Position numbers and translations under genes: made by a program. Positions 42,325 to 51,963 of a stretch of 64,000 nt of DNA are shown one piece after another (the first letter of the stretch is position 1; each line of letters opens with the position of its first letter). Origin of the DNA: DATKFM01 sp046154965. Its GTDB lineage: Bacteria > Pseudomonadota > Alphaproteobacteria > Dongiales > Dongiaceae. The DNA is taken from the NCBI GenBank assembly GCA_046154965.1, contig JBJXDY010000113.1:1-64000 (forward strand). Direction: 5' to 3'. The notes beneath the pieces are model-generated. The model was not told the DNA's origin, ran no database searches, and saw only the letters and a program-made list of their open reading frames with translations.

Positions 42325-43218
42325 ATGACACTCCCCGCAGATTCCGCAATCCGCCGCCCCTTGTGGCAGGGCTTCATGCCGCCGCTGTTCGTCCTGCTAT
42401 GGGCCAGCGGCTTCGTGGTCACCAAGCTGGGCGTCGCCTTTGCCGAGCCCTTCACCTTCCTGTTCTACCGCTTTGCCGTCGTCGCGGTAATGCTGCTGGG
42501 CATCGCGCTGATCACCGGAGCGCCCTGGCCGCGCAGCCGCAGCGATGTCGGCCACATCGCCGTCGTCGGGCTGCTGTTGCAGGCCGCCTATCTGGGCGGG
42601 GTTTATGCGGCGATCGATCTGGGCATCCCCGCCGGCGTGTCGGCGCTGATCGTCGGCATGCAGCCGGTGCTGACCGCCGTGGCGGTCGGGCCGCTGCTGG
42701 GCGAGCGCGTGTCGGGGCGGCAATGGCTCGGCCTCGCCCTCGGCTTCATCGGCATCATGCTGGTGCTTTGGCAGAAGCTGAATTTCGACAGCGCGCATCT
42801 CGCGGGCATCGCCTGGAATCTGGTGGGCCTGCTGGGCATCACATCGGCGACCCTGTACCAGAAGAAGTACTGCAGCGACCTGGACTGGCGCAGCGGCGGC
42901 TTCATCCAGTATCTCGCGGCGGCCGCTGCCTGTTTCGTCATGACGCTGGTGATGGGCGAGACCGGCGCCATCGATTGGACCCCCGAGATCTTCATCGCCT
43001 ATGCTTGGCTGATCCTGGTGCTGTCCATCGGCGCCGTCAGCCTGCTGGGCTGGCTGATCCGCCGGGGCGAGGCGTCGCGCGTCGCCAGCGTGTTCTACCT
43101 GGTGCCGCCCACGGCCGCGCTGATGGGCTGGCTGATGTTCGGCGAGACGCTGGGGCCGCCGGCGCTGCTGGGCATGGCGGCGGCGGTGGCCGGGGTGGCG
43201 CTGGTCGTGCGAAAATAG
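42325..43218 (+). CDS. EamA/DMT family transporter
   Basis: A 297-residue protein with ten transmembrane helices and two EamA repeats; the ATG at 42325 is used, and TTG at 42313 is upstream. Segments such as FVLLWASGFVVTKLGVAFAEPFTFLFYRFA, GVYAAIDLGIPAGVSALIVGMQPVLTAV and SVFYLVPPTAALMGWLMFGE identify the family. It is probably an efflux carrier for small metabolites, specificity unknown. It lies 4 nt before the ChaC-like gene, so the two are probably co-transcribed. Confidence 0.9.
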   Translation: MTLPADSAIRRPLWQGFMPPLFVLLWASGFVVTKLGVAFAEPFTFLFYRFAVVAVMLLGIALITGAPWPRSRSDVGHIAVVGLLLQAAYLGGVYAAIDLGIPAGVSALIVGMQPVLTAVAVGPLLGERVSGRQWLGLALGFIGIMLVLWQKLNFDSAHLAGIAWNLVGLLGITSATLYQKKYCSDLDWRSGGFIQYLAAAAACFVMTLVMGETGAIDWTPEIFIAYAWLILVLSIGAVSLLGWLIRRGEASRVASVFYLVPPTAALMGWLMFGETLGPPALLGMAAAVAGVALVVRK

Positions 43219-43222
43219 CCGC

Positions 43223-43852
43223 ATGTCCGGCAAGGAACCATCGCTACCCGAATACCCGCCGCCGATCAGTCCGGAGGAGGCGGCCCTGGTGGAGCGCCGC
43301 CGGCTCAACCCGCCATCAGGCGAGGATTTCTGGGTCTTCGCCTATGGCTCGCTGATGTGGCGGCCGGGGTTCCATTTCCTCGACCGCCAGCCGGCGCTGC
43401 TGCGCGGCTATCACCGGGCCTTCTGCGTCATATCCCACCACTATCGAGGCACGCCGGAGAAGCCGGGGCTGGTGCTGGGGCTGGACCGGGGCGGCGCCTG
43501 CCGCGGCCGGGCGTTTCGCGTGGCCGCCGCCGAGGCCGACCATGTCATCGGCTATCTGCATAACCGGGAGATGATCACCGGCATCTACGATCCCCGCTGG
43601 TTCAGGGTTGAAACACCGGTCGGCATCTGCCGCGCCGCGGCTTTCGTGGTCGATCGCAGCCACGAGCAATATGCCGGCAAGCTGACCGCCCGGCAAACCG
43701 CCGACTACATCGCCCAGGGCGCCGGCACGATGGGCACGAACCTGGATTATCTGCGCAGCACGGTCGCCCATCTGGACGAGCTGGGCATCGGCGACGGGGC
43801 GCTGCACCGGCTGCTGCGCATCGTCGAAGAAGCAACGGCCTCCCGCGGCTGA
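43223..43852 (+). CDS. Gamma-glutamylcyclotransferase (ChaC family)
   Basis: A 209-residue protein. The nucleotide/substrate loop VFAYGSLMW is near residues 37-45, with family phrases RAFCVISHHYRGTPEKPGLVLGLDRGGACRGRAFRV and the catalytic-Glu region GYLHNREMITGIY near 111-123. ChaC-type enzymes cleave glutathione to 5-oxoproline and Cys-Gly. It follows an EamA exporter by 4 nt, so the pair might link glutathione turnover to export, which is only inference. Confidence 0.93.
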   Translation: MSGKEPSLPEYPPPISPEEAALVERRRLNPPSGEDFWVFAYGSLMWRPGFHFLDRQPALLRGYHRAFCVISHHYRGTPEKPGLVLGLDRGGACRGRAFRVAAAEADHVIGYLHNREMITGIYDPRWFRVETPVGICRAAAFVVDRSHEQYAGKLTARQTADYIAQGAGTMGTNLDYLRSTVAHLDELGIGDGALHRLLRIVEEATASRG

Positions 43853-43950
43853 GCGCTGGTCCGCTGGTTTGGCGGCCGCCGGCCCGATTGCCCCGCAGCG
43901 CCAGGGCGATTACCGTGGCGGCTGGGTGGCAAGAACCAGGGGGGCGGGCC

Positions 43951-46900
43951 ATGGCGCGGGGGCGGCGGCTGGCGATTATTGCATTAGGGATGTGGCTGGG
44001 AACGGCGGCGGCGCTCTACGGGGCCGTGCCGCGCCAGGGGGAGGCGACCGGCACGATCGTCGACGCCCTCGGCGATGAGGAGATCCGGTTCGTCGCCGAG
44101 CCGAACTGGAGGGCGGCGGAGATCCAGCAGGGCCTGCTGGCCGGCGATCATCTGCGCACCGGGCCGGCCGGCCTGCTGGCGCTGCGCTTCATCGATCAGA
44201 CGCTGATCCGTGTCCATCGCAACACCGAACTGCTGATCAAGCAGCTGGGCGGCGGGGCGGAAACCCAGCTGCAGCTCGACCAAGGACAGGTCTGGGCGCG
44301 CGAGGCCACCGGCGGCAGCGACATCAGCATCTCCACGCCCTCGGCGACCGCCGCGATCCGCGGCACCGACTGGAAGCTCAGTGTGGACGCTTCCGGCAAG
44401 ACGACTCTCACCGTGACGGCCGGGCAGGTGGAGCTGAAGAACGATTTCGGCCAGGTGCTGGTGGGGCCGGGCGAGGCGGCCATCGCCGAGATTGGCCGGG
44501 CGCCGACCAAGATCTTCCTGGCGCAGAAGCCGGGCCGCGAGCAGATGCTCTATTACCTGGATGCACGCACCGCCCTGACGCTGCTGCCGGCCAGCGACCT
44601 CGACAGCACCGCTCTCCGCGCGGCGAACGACAGGCTGCGGCAGAAAGCCGAAACCAGTCTGACGGACGAGGAGCGCGTGTCGCTTGTCGAAGGCGAATTG
44701 TCATATGGCAGCATCGTCGAAGCAGAACGGCTGCTGCAGCCTCTTGCGGGACGTCAGCTATCACCTGATCTCGCCGCCCGCCTGCAGCTGATTGGCGGCG
44801 CGATCGCCGCCCACGAGCAGCGCTGGAACGATGCCGCTGCCGCCTTCGGTACGGCTGCATCGCAGCTTGATGGACGCCGCCGCATCTCAGCCGTGTTTGG
44901 CCGATACGTCACGCTGATCTTCGGCGGCCGGGCCGCGGAAGCCGCCGGGATGAAGGCCGAAGTCGACGCCTTGCCCGACGATCCCAGCACGATCCAGATT
45001 CTGGCGGTCTTCGAAGCGGCGACCGGCGAATCGGACGCCGCCGCCGCGCGTCTGGAGGAGGCCGAAAAGCGCTATCCGGATGTTGTCGAGTTCCCGGCCA
45101 TCCGCGGTTTGCTGGCTGTGGTGCTCGCCGATGAGGAAGCGGCCCGCGCCGCCTCGGAACGGGCCGACCGGATCGATCCCCGCAATCCCGACGCGATGCA
45201 GCTGCGCGCCGCCGTGCTGTCGGATTTCGACTGGGACCTGAAGGGGTCCCAGGCGGCGGTCGAACAGGGCCTGGCGCTGGACCCGCGGGATGCCGACCTC
45301 TGGAACAGCCTGGGCCTGTTGCGCTCGGACCAGGGCGACAATGCCGGCGCGCGGGAGGCTTTCGAAACGGCGATCCGGCTCGATCCCTTCGACCTGGCGC
45401 CCCATGCGAACCTGGCGATCGTCTATCTCGATGCCGATATGCTGGACGAGGCCAAGGAGCAGATCGACATCGCCAAGGCATTGGACCCATCCTTCTATAT
45501 CGTCCATGTCGCCGAAGGACGCTGGCTGATCCAGCAGGGGGATCTCGAGGGCGCCAAGCAGCAGTTCCTCGATGCCGTCGCCGCCAATCCGCAGGTTGCG
45601 GAATCGTCGCTCGGGCTCGCCATCACTTACTATCAAAACCGGCAGATCGACCTGGCGCGCCAGGCGCTCGACGATGCCGAGCGGCTGGATCCCGACGATC
45701 CCGCCGTCTCCCTGGTGCGGACGGTGATCGCGCTCAATGAATCCGAGGCCGGCGAGGCGATCCGCGCCGCGAAGGAAACCTATCGCCGTTATCTGCAACG
45801 GGGCCGCGCCTTCAATACGCTGGCTTCCGCGCGCAGCGACGGGTCCTACCTGTTCAACGCCTTCGATAACTTGTCGCTGTCGGATTGGGGCCGCTACTAC
45901 GGCGACCGGCTGTTCAATCCGTTCGATTCCGCCAGCCACTTCTTTCAAAGTGCCGTAATTCAGCCGGAGGTCGCGGCCGATGGCGTTGAACAAACGGGCT
46001 CGTTCAACGAGGCGATTCAGGGGTTGCTGCTCGAACCGCTGGCCGCCTCGGCGCGCAATCGCTACGACGATTTGTTCCGGCGGCCGTTCTTCGACTTCAC
46101 TCTCGGCAGCAACCTGCTGCTGGACAGGGACGGCGTGCTCGGCGGCGGCGGGTTCGCCGATATCGAAACATTCATGAATGACGGCCTGCCCCTGGCCATC
46201 ACCGCCAACCTTTCCTATCAAACCGTCGACAACGACGCGCTGGCGATCGTCAACGACAACGTCACCGGCTCGTTCCTGGCCGGCGCCGAACTGGGGCTCA
46301 GCGACCGGCTGTTCATGTTCGCCACCGTGTCGGACGCCGATGATGTCAACGGTTCGACGCTCGGCCTCGGGCTGCATGAGGATTTCGAAGGGCGCAGCTA
46401 CAACACCGGCATTGGCTTCAGCCACAGCTTCGGCGAGTCGAACCTGTTGATGGGATTGCTCGGCGCCAACGGCAGCCATGGCGACGGCGAGGTCAACGGG
46501 GTGGATTTCGTCAACACCGATGAGGATTCCGGCCTCGTCGCGTTGACTCATCTCATCGATATCGAGGGCGTCATCCTGCGCTACGGCGTTGAGGGGCAAT
46601 TGACCAAAGGCCAGACGACGCAGCTCGGAATCCTGGGCAGCGATGCCGACGCCATCGCCGGCCGGGCCTATCTGGACGCCTCGACGGAGATCGCCCCCGA
46701 CCTGAATCTGCAGATCGGCGCCTACGTCTCGCATTTCCAGGCCGATGCGGGCGAGGCAAAGACCAGGTTCGACCCGCGCATCGGGCTGTCCTGGCAGCCG
46801 ATGACGGGCCAGTGGCTCCGTCTCGGCTTCCGGCAGGACAGCACGCTGGGGCTCGGCGCCTCGCTGGCGCCGAGCGCCACCGCCGGCCTGGTGCCGTTCG

Positions 46901-47505
46901 CCACGCCCACCGCCGACGGCGGCAAGCTGCAGACGGTCGCGGCCCGCTGGGACGCGGAGTGGACCGACCGCTTCTTCACCTCGGTCGAGTATCAGCACCA
47001 GGAGATCGATGACTACGTCATCACCTTTACCGATACATCGATCTTTTCCTCGGTATTTGTCGGACCGATCGCAGCATCGGAGGGCCATATCGACATGGTC
47101 AGCCTGTCGGCAAATGCCTGGCTCACCGATCAATTCGGCGCTTTCGCGCGGGCGACATTCACCCACTCCGAGAATGAGGACAACGGGCGCGACCTGCCGC
47201 TGGTGCCGGACTGGACGGCAAACTTCGGCGTCACCTGGGTGCATCCGGAGCAGATCCGGGTCACGCTGACGGAGAATCTGATCGGACAGCGCGACGGCGA
47301 CCTGGCCGGCACGGAACTCTCGACCGATGCGACCACGGATTTCACCGTCTCCTGGGAGCCGCTGGACAAGCATCTCGCCCTCGGCGCCAGCGTCCTGAAT
47401 GTTTTCGACCAGAAGGTCGAAGTGGCGAAGGATCCGATACCCGCGCTGCCGACCTATCAAACGCAGGGGCTCACCTTCAAGCTGTCCGGCGAGGTGCGCT
47501 TCTGA
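43951..47505 (+). CDS. FecR-TPR-outer membrane beta-barrel fusion protein
   Basis: The start at 43951 gives a signal peptide (MARGRRLAIIALGMWLGTAAALYGAVP); the frame opens at 43888. The 1184-residue product has three parts. Residues about 55-165 are a FecR domain (LLAGDHLRTGPAGLLALRFIDQTLIRV, ISTPSATAAIRGTDW). Residues about 210-620 are TPR-like repeats (DLWNSLGLLRSDQGDNAGAREAFETAIRLDP). From about 700 to the end there are alternating aromatic strands of an outer-membrane barrel ending FKLSGEVRF, with a terminal Phe and no plug domain or TonB box seen. The next gene is a CHASE2 cyclase, 62 nt away or closer. Domain identities are solid by pattern; the sensing role is inference. Confidence 0.85.
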   Translation: MARGRRLAIIALGMWLGTAAALYGAVPRQGEATGTIVDALGDEEIRFVAEPNWRAAEIQQGLLAGDHLRTGPAGLLALRFIDQTLIRVHRNTELLIKQLGGGAETQLQLDQGQVWAREATGGSDISISTPSATAAIRGTDWKLSVDASGKTTLTVTAGQVELKNDFGQVLVGPGEAAIAEIGRAPTKIFLAQKPGREQMLYYLDARTALTLLPASDLDSTALRAANDRLRQKAETSLTDEERVSLVEGELSYGSIVEAERLLQPLAGRQLSPDLAARLQLIGGAIAAHEQRWNDAAAAFGTAASQLDGRRRISAVFGRYVTLIFGGRAAEAAGMKAEVDALPDDPSTIQILAVFEAATGESDAAAARLEEAEKRYPDVVEFPAIRGLLAVVLADEEAARAASERADRIDPRNPDAMQLRAAVLSDFDWDLKGSQAAVEQGLALDPRDADLWNSLGLLRSDQGDNAGAREAFETAIRLDPFDLAPHANLAIVYLDADMLDEAKEQIDIAKALDPSFYIVHVAEGRWLIQQGDLEGAKQQFLDAVAANPQVAESSLGLAITYYQNRQIDLARQALDDAERLDPDDPAVSLVRTVIALNESEAGEAIRAAKETYRRYLQRGRAFNTLASARSDGSYLFNAFDNLSLSDWGRYYGDRLFNPFDSASHFFQSAVIQPEVAADGVEQTGSFNEAIQGLLLEPLAASARNRYDDLFRRPFFDFTLGSNLLLDRDGVLGGGGFADIETFMNDGLPLAITANLSYQTVDNDALAIVNDNVTGSFLAGAELGLSDRLFMFATVSDADDVNGSTLGLGLHEDFEGRSYNTGIGFSHSFGESNLLMGLLGANGSHGDGEVNGVDFVNTDEDSGLVALTHLIDIEGVILRYGVEGQLTKGQTTQLGILGSDADAIAGRAYLDASTEIAPDLNLQIGAYVSHFQADAGEAKTRFDPRIGLSWQPMTGQWLRLGFRQDSTLGLGASLAPSATAGLVPFATPTADGGKLQTVAARWDAEWTDRFFTSVEYQHQEIDDYVITFTDTSIFSSVFVGPIAASEGHIDMVSLSANAWLTDQFGAFARATFTHSENEDNGRDLPLVPDWTANFGVTWVHPEQIRVTLTENLIGQRDGDLAGTELSTDATTDFTVSWEPLDKHLALGASVLNVFDQKVEVAKDPIPALPTYQTQGLTFKLSGEVRF

Positions 47506-47567
47506 CGCTGTCGAACGCAGCGCCCGGCAGTGGCGCGCGGCGGGGATTCCTGCCACCGCGGGAGGTC

Positions 47568-49319
47568 TTGGTCGCGCTGGCGGTAACGATTGTCCTGGGG
47601 TCGCTGCTTTGGGTGCCTCAGGCGCGGCTGTTCGACTGGCGGGTCTATGACTTCCTGTCGACCCAATGGCCTCCGTCGGCGACGCCGCCGAAGCCCCTTC
47701 TGGTCGCCATCGATGAACCATCGTTCGCCGACATCAACAAGCCCTGGCCCTGGCCACGAGGCCTGCATGGCGAGCTGATCGAAAGCCTGCGCGCCGCCGG
47801 GGCCAAGGTCATCGGGCTCGATCTGGTTTTCGCCGAGCCGCAGGACGTTATCCAGGATCAACTTTTGCTGCGGGCGTTAGGGCCGGACGTGGTGCTGGCC
47901 TCGACGGAAGCCGTCGTGGAGACGCCGCAGGTTACTCAGGTGAATAACGTCCTGCCGCTACAAATCTTTCTCGATACCGGCGCCGCTGCGGGAAATGCGG
48001 CGGTTGATCTGGACGAGGACGCCGTATTCCGCCGTATTCCGCCGCGCGAAGGGACCTTCGCTGAAGTAGTATTGCAGCGGGCCGGCGAAGCGGCGGCGCC
48101 GAAACGGAACAAGCTGATCCAATATTTCGATCCGGCCGCCGGCGGCGGCATCAACATCGTGTCCTACTATCAGGCGCTCAGCCCCACGGAGAATCTGCCG
48201 CCGGGGTTCTTCAGAGATCGCATTGTCATCGTCGGCTTCCGGCTGAACCTCTCGGCGGAGATCAAACGGGGCGGTACCGACAATTTCGAGGTCAGCACGA
48301 CCGTGCGGACGCGCCAATTGATGGCGGGCGCGGAAGTGCAGGCGACCATCCTGCAGAATCTGCGTAGCGGCCTGTCGATCAGCCTGCTGCCGAATTGGGC
48401 GATCTTTCTGCTGACGGCGATCGCCGCCTGGGCCGGCGCCTGGATCAACCGCCGGTTCCTGGCGCTGCGGGCCGTCCTGACGCTGCTGATCGGCGGCGGA
48501 TTCATCATCCTCGATGCCTATCTCGTTCTTCGCTTCGGCCGCTGGTGGACGGGGGCGAGCTTTCCATTCCTGGCGCTGCTGTTCGCCGTCGGCATCGAGG
48601 CGGGCATCGGCGTGCTGGAAGAGCGCGCCAACCGGCGGCGGATCACCGCGGCGTTCCAGCATTATCTGGCGCCCAGCATGGTGGACATGCTGGCGCGGGA
48701 CCCGAGCCTGCTGAAGCTCGGCGGCGCCAAGCGTGAGCTGACTATCCTGTTCTGCGACGTGCGGGGCTTTACCACCATCTCCGAGATGTTGAAGGACGAT
48801 CCGGAGCGGCTGGTGGCGCTGATGAACCGGGTGCTGACGCGGCTCTCCGAGGTCGTGCTGGCGGCCGGCGGCACCATCGACAAATATATCGGCGATTGCG
48901 TCATGGCGTTCTGGAACGCGCCGCTGGAAGACCCCGTTCATGCGCGCCATGCGGCCGAGGCGGCGCTGAAGATGCTGGCGGCCATGGCGACGTTGAACTC
49001 AGAACTTGCGAGCGAGAGTGCGGGTTCGGAGAGGAAATTGCCGAAGATCGATGTCGGCATCGGCATCAACACCGGCATCTGCATCGTCGGCAATATGGGA
49101 TCGGAGACGCGCTTCGATTATTCGGCCATCGGCGATGCGGTGAATCTGGCGTCGCGTCTGGAATCGATGTGCAAGACCTATGGCCGGCAGATCGTCATCA
49201 GCGAGGCGACGCAGGCAAAGATCGCGCCCTGGTTCGAGACGGACGAGCTGGACCGGACGACGGTACGCGGCCGCAGCGAAGCGGTGACGCTCTACACGAT
49301 CACAGCGGCGAAGGGGTAG
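47568..49319 (+). CDS. CHASE2 domain-containing class III adenylate cyclase
   Basis: 583 residues from TTG 47568. The frame is open upstream into the previous gene but lacks ATG/GTG/TTG there, so the start is doubtful. One N-terminal helix is followed by a periplasmic CHASE2 domain to about 265, three transmembrane helices (about 271-346), and a class III cyclase domain. That domain has the metal aspartates in ILFCDVRGFTTIS (near 392) and IDKYIGDCVMAFW (near 440), plus RFDYSAIGDAVNLASRLE with Lys/Asp determinants favouring ATP. It would make cAMP in response to a periplasmic cue. Its partner is the preceding FecR-TPR-barrel protein. Confidence 0.9.
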   Translation: MVALAVTIVLGSLLWVPQARLFDWRVYDFLSTQWPPSATPPKPLLVAIDEPSFADINKPWPWPRGLHGELIESLRAAGAKVIGLDLVFAEPQDVIQDQLLLRALGPDVVLASTEAVVETPQVTQVNNVLPLQIFLDTGAAAGNAAVDLDEDAVFRRIPPREGTFAEVVLQRAGEAAAPKRNKLIQYFDPAAGGGINIVSYYQALSPTENLPPGFFRDRIVIVGFRLNLSAEIKRGGTDNFEVSTTVRTRQLMAGAEVQATILQNLRSGLSISLLPNWAIFLLTAIAAWAGAWINRRFLALRAVLTLLIGGGFIILDAYLVLRFGRWWTGASFPFLALLFAVGIEAGIGVLEERANRRRITAAFQHYLAPSMVDMLARDPSLLKLGGAKRELTILFCDVRGFTTISEMLKDDPERLVALMNRVLTRLSEVVLAAGGTIDKYIGDCVMAFWNAPLEDPVHARHAAEAALKMLAAMATLNSELASESAGSERKLPKIDVGIGINTGICIVGNMGSETRFDYSAIGDAVNLASRLESMCKTYGRQIVISEATQAKIAPWFETDELDRTTVRGRSEAVTLYTITAAKG

Positions 49320-49541
49320 TTACTGCGGCGCGATGTCGTAGCCGACGAGGCGCATGATCGTGCCGCCCAGTTCCGGATTGCTGTGATAGAGCAGGGCGCC
49401 GATCACGAATACGCCGATGCCGATGGCGTGCAGCCAGGGGAATTCGAATCCGGCTGCCCCGTCGCAATGCAGGCAGCCGGTCTGATAGGCCGCCATCTCG
49501 CGGCCGCAGGACTTGCACTCTCTGGCGATGCCGAAATGCAT
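49320..49541 (-). CDS. Small zinc-ribbon membrane protein
   Basis: The start at 49541 (MHFGIARECKSCGREM) gives 73 residues; the open frame begins at 49574. Two cysteine pairs (CKSCG and CLHCD, near residues 9-25) form a likely zinc ribbon, followed by one hydrophobic helix (WLHAIGIGVFVIGALLYHS) and a short tail. The coding sequence abuts the cyclase stop on the opposite strand. Function unknown. A CtrA-like sequence CTAA-N7-TTAA lies upstream at 49597-49611. Confidence 0.65.
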   Translation of the reverse strand: MHFGIARECKSCGREMAAYQTGCLHCDGAAGFEFPWLHAIGIGVFVIGALLYHSNPELGGTIMRLVGYDIAPQ

Positions 49542-49629
49542 GGGGCGCTCTCTCCAGCTTGCGCGAACGGGCAACGCACATTGTCGCGCAAGAGCGCTAA
49601 TCCTTGGTTAACGCCCTATAAGTCTTTGA

Positions 49630-51963
49630 TCAGCCGCACTTGCTGTAGCCGCAGCTGGTGCAGAGATCGCAGCCTTCCTGGCGGATCAGCGCCGGCTGGC
49701 TGCATTTCGGGCAACGGGGCTGGCGGGACTCCGAGGCATCCTGGCTGTTGAGGTTGACCACCTTGCGCTCGAGCTGGGCCACCATTTCCCGCTGCTCGCG
49801 CCGGGGATCGGTCATGAAGCCGATATCGATCATGTGCCGCTCGATGATCTCGCCGAGCGCGGCCAGCAGGGATGGCACGTAATGCCCTTCTATCCAGTAG
49901 CCGCCGCGGGGATCGAACACCGCTTTCAGCTCTTCCACCACGAAGGAGACATCGCCGCCGCGGCGGAACACGGCGCTGATCATGCGCGTCAGGCCGACGG
50001 TCCAGGCGTAATGTTCCATGTTCTTGGAGTTGATGAAGATCTCGAACGGCCGCCGCCGTCCATCCTGGATCACGTCGTTGATCGTGACATAGACCGCATG
50101 CTCGCTCTCGGGCCAGCGCAGCTTGTAGGTCTGGCCCGGCAGCGCCTCCGGCCGGTCGAGCGGGCGGGTCATGTAGATTACGCCGCCGGCCTCGTACATG
50201 TCCTTCGGCCGCGGCTGGGCGGCGGGCAGCGGCAGTTCCGCCTGCTGCGGCGACTCCGCCTTCTTGCCGTCCTTCACTTCCAACACCGCGCCGGTGATCT
50301 CGTTCGGGCGATAGGTGGTGCAGCCCTTGCAGCCGAGCTCATAGGCCTGGAGATAGACGTCCTTGAACGCCTCGAAGGACAGGTCGGCCGGGCAGTTGAT
50401 CGTCTTGGAGATCGAGCTGTCGATGTATTTCTGCACCGCCGCCTGCATGATCACATGATCGCCGGGCGAGAGCTGCTGGGCATCGACGAAATAGTCGGGC
50501 AGGGGCGCGGTCTCGCCCTTCAACCGGCGGAACAGGCGGTAGGCGTGGTCGGTGACCTCCTCGCTCTGCCGGCTGCCGTCGGGCATCAGCACATTGCGGG
50601 TGTATTTGAAGCTGAACACCGGCTCCAGGCCCGAGGAGACGTTGTCGGCGAACAGCGAGATGGTGCCGGTCGGCGCGATGGAGGTGAGCAGCGCGTTGCG
50701 GATGCCGTTGGCGGCGATGCCCTCGCGGATATCCTCCTCCAGCTCAAGGATGCTTTCGCCGGCCAGATACTTGTCCTTGTCGTAGAGCGGGAAGGCGCCT
50801 TTCTCCTTCGCCAGCTCGACCGAGGCCAGATAGGCGGCGCGGCGCAGCGCCCGCATCCAGACCTCCGTCATCGCCACCGATGCGGCCGAACCGTAGCGCA
50901 GCCGGCACATGATCAGGGCATCGGCGAGGCCGGTGACGCCCAAGCCGATGCGGCGCTTGGCCTGCGCTTCCTCGTCCTGCTGCGGCAGCGGAAAGCGCGA
51001 GACATCAGTGACATTGTCCATCATGCGCACGGCAATGCGCGCGAGATTTTCGAATTCCGCGACGTCGATATGCGCCTTGTCGGTGAACGGCTCCTTCACC
51101 AGCGCCGCCAGATTGACCGATCCCAGCAGGCAGGCGCCGTAGGGCGGCAGCGGCTGTTCCCCGCACGGGTTCGTCGCGCTGATGGTCTCGCAGTAGTTCA
51201 GATTGTTCCGCCGGTTGATACGGTCGATGAAGATCACGCCGGGTTCCGCATAGGCGTAGGTGGCGCGCATGATCTTGTCCCAGAGATCCCGCGCGCGCAG
51301 CACCTTGAAGGTGGTGCCGGAGAATTTCAGCTCCCAGGGCGCGTCTTCCTTGATCGCGGCCATGAAGGCGTCGGTGACCAGGACCGAGAGGTTGAACATG
51401 CGCAGGCGGCCGGGCTCGCGCTTGGCCTCGATGAAGGCTTCGATGTCGGGATGGTCGCAGCGCAGCGTCGCCATCATGGCGCCGCGGCGATGGCCGGCGC
51501 TCATGATGGTGCGGCACATGGCGTCCCACACATCCATGAAGGAGAGCGGGCCCGAGGCGTCGGCGCCCACGCCCTTCACCGGCGCGCCCCGCGGGCGCAG
51601 CGTGGAGAAGTCGTAGCCGATGCCGCCGCCCTGCTGCATGGTGAGCGCCGCTTCCCGCAGGCCGGTGAAGATGCCGCCCATGTCGTCGGGGATCGTGCCC
51701 ATGACGAAGCAGTTGAACAGCGTCACCGTGCGGTTGGTGCCGGCCCCGGCCAGGATCCGGCCGGCGGGCAGGAAACGGAAATCGCGCAGCGCCTCGTAGA
51801 AGCGGTCGGCCCAGAGCGCGGGCTCTTTTTCAACCGAGGCAAGCGCCGCCGCCACCCGGCGCCAGCTATCCTCGATGGTCTTGTCGATGGCCCCGCCGCC
51901 CGGCGCTTTCAGCCGGTATTTCATGTCCCAGATTTGCTGGGAGATCGCCGCTACCTGCGCCAT
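49630..51963 (-). CDS. nrdJ: Adenosylcobalamin-dependent (class II) ribonucleoside-diphosphate reductase
   Basis: A 777-residue class II RNR reducing ribonucleotides with coenzyme B12. The catalytic core has NCFVMGTIPDDMGGIFTGLREAALTMQQGGGIGYDFSTLRPRG and the active-site region NPCGEQPLPPYGACLLGSVNLAALV with the Asn-Cys-Glu radical residues. The C-terminal zinc ribbon CPKCSQPALIRQEGCDLCTSCGYSKCG and the DUF-like extension are typical of the long NrdJ type. It stands alone; the 284-nt upstream gap carries DnaA-box-like sequences. A B12 riboswitch was not recognised. Confidence 0.96.
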   Translation of the reverse strand: MAQVAAISQQIWDMKYRLKAPGGGAIDKTIEDSWRRVAAALASVEKEPALWADRFYEALRDFRFLPAGRILAGAGTNRTVTLFNCFVMGTIPDDMGGIFTGLREAALTMQQGGGIGYDFSTLRPRGAPVKGVGADASGPLSFMDVWDAMCRTIMSAGHRRGAMMATLRCDHPDIEAFIEAKREPGRLRMFNLSVLVTDAFMAAIKEDAPWELKFSGTTFKVLRARDLWDKIMRATYAYAEPGVIFIDRINRRNNLNYCETISATNPCGEQPLPPYGACLLGSVNLAALVKEPFTDKAHIDVAEFENLARIAVRMMDNVTDVSRFPLPQQDEEAQAKRRIGLGVTGLADALIMCRLRYGSAASVAMTEVWMRALRRAAYLASVELAKEKGAFPLYDKDKYLAGESILELEEDIREGIAANGIRNALLTSIAPTGTISLFADNVSSGLEPVFSFKYTRNVLMPDGSRQSEEVTDHAYRLFRRLKGETAPLPDYFVDAQQLSPGDHVIMQAAVQKYIDSSISKTINCPADLSFEAFKDVYLQAYELGCKGCTTYRPNEITGAVLEVKDGKKAESPQQAELPLPAAQPRPKDMYEAGGVIYMTRPLDRPEALPGQTYKLRWPESEHAVYVTINDVIQDGRRRPFEIFINSKNMEHYAWTVGLTRMISAVFRRGGDVSFVVEELKAVFDPRGGYWIEGHYVPSLLAALGEIIERHMIDIGFMTDPRREQREMVAQLERKVVNLNSQDASESRQPRCPKCSQPALIRQEGCDLCTSCGYSKCG

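Noticed and set aside
44887..47721. Minus-strand open frame of 944 codons opposite the FecR-TPR-barrel gene
   Set aside because: Shadow frame; the plus-strand protein has a signal peptide, FecR and TPR motifs and a barrel C-terminus.
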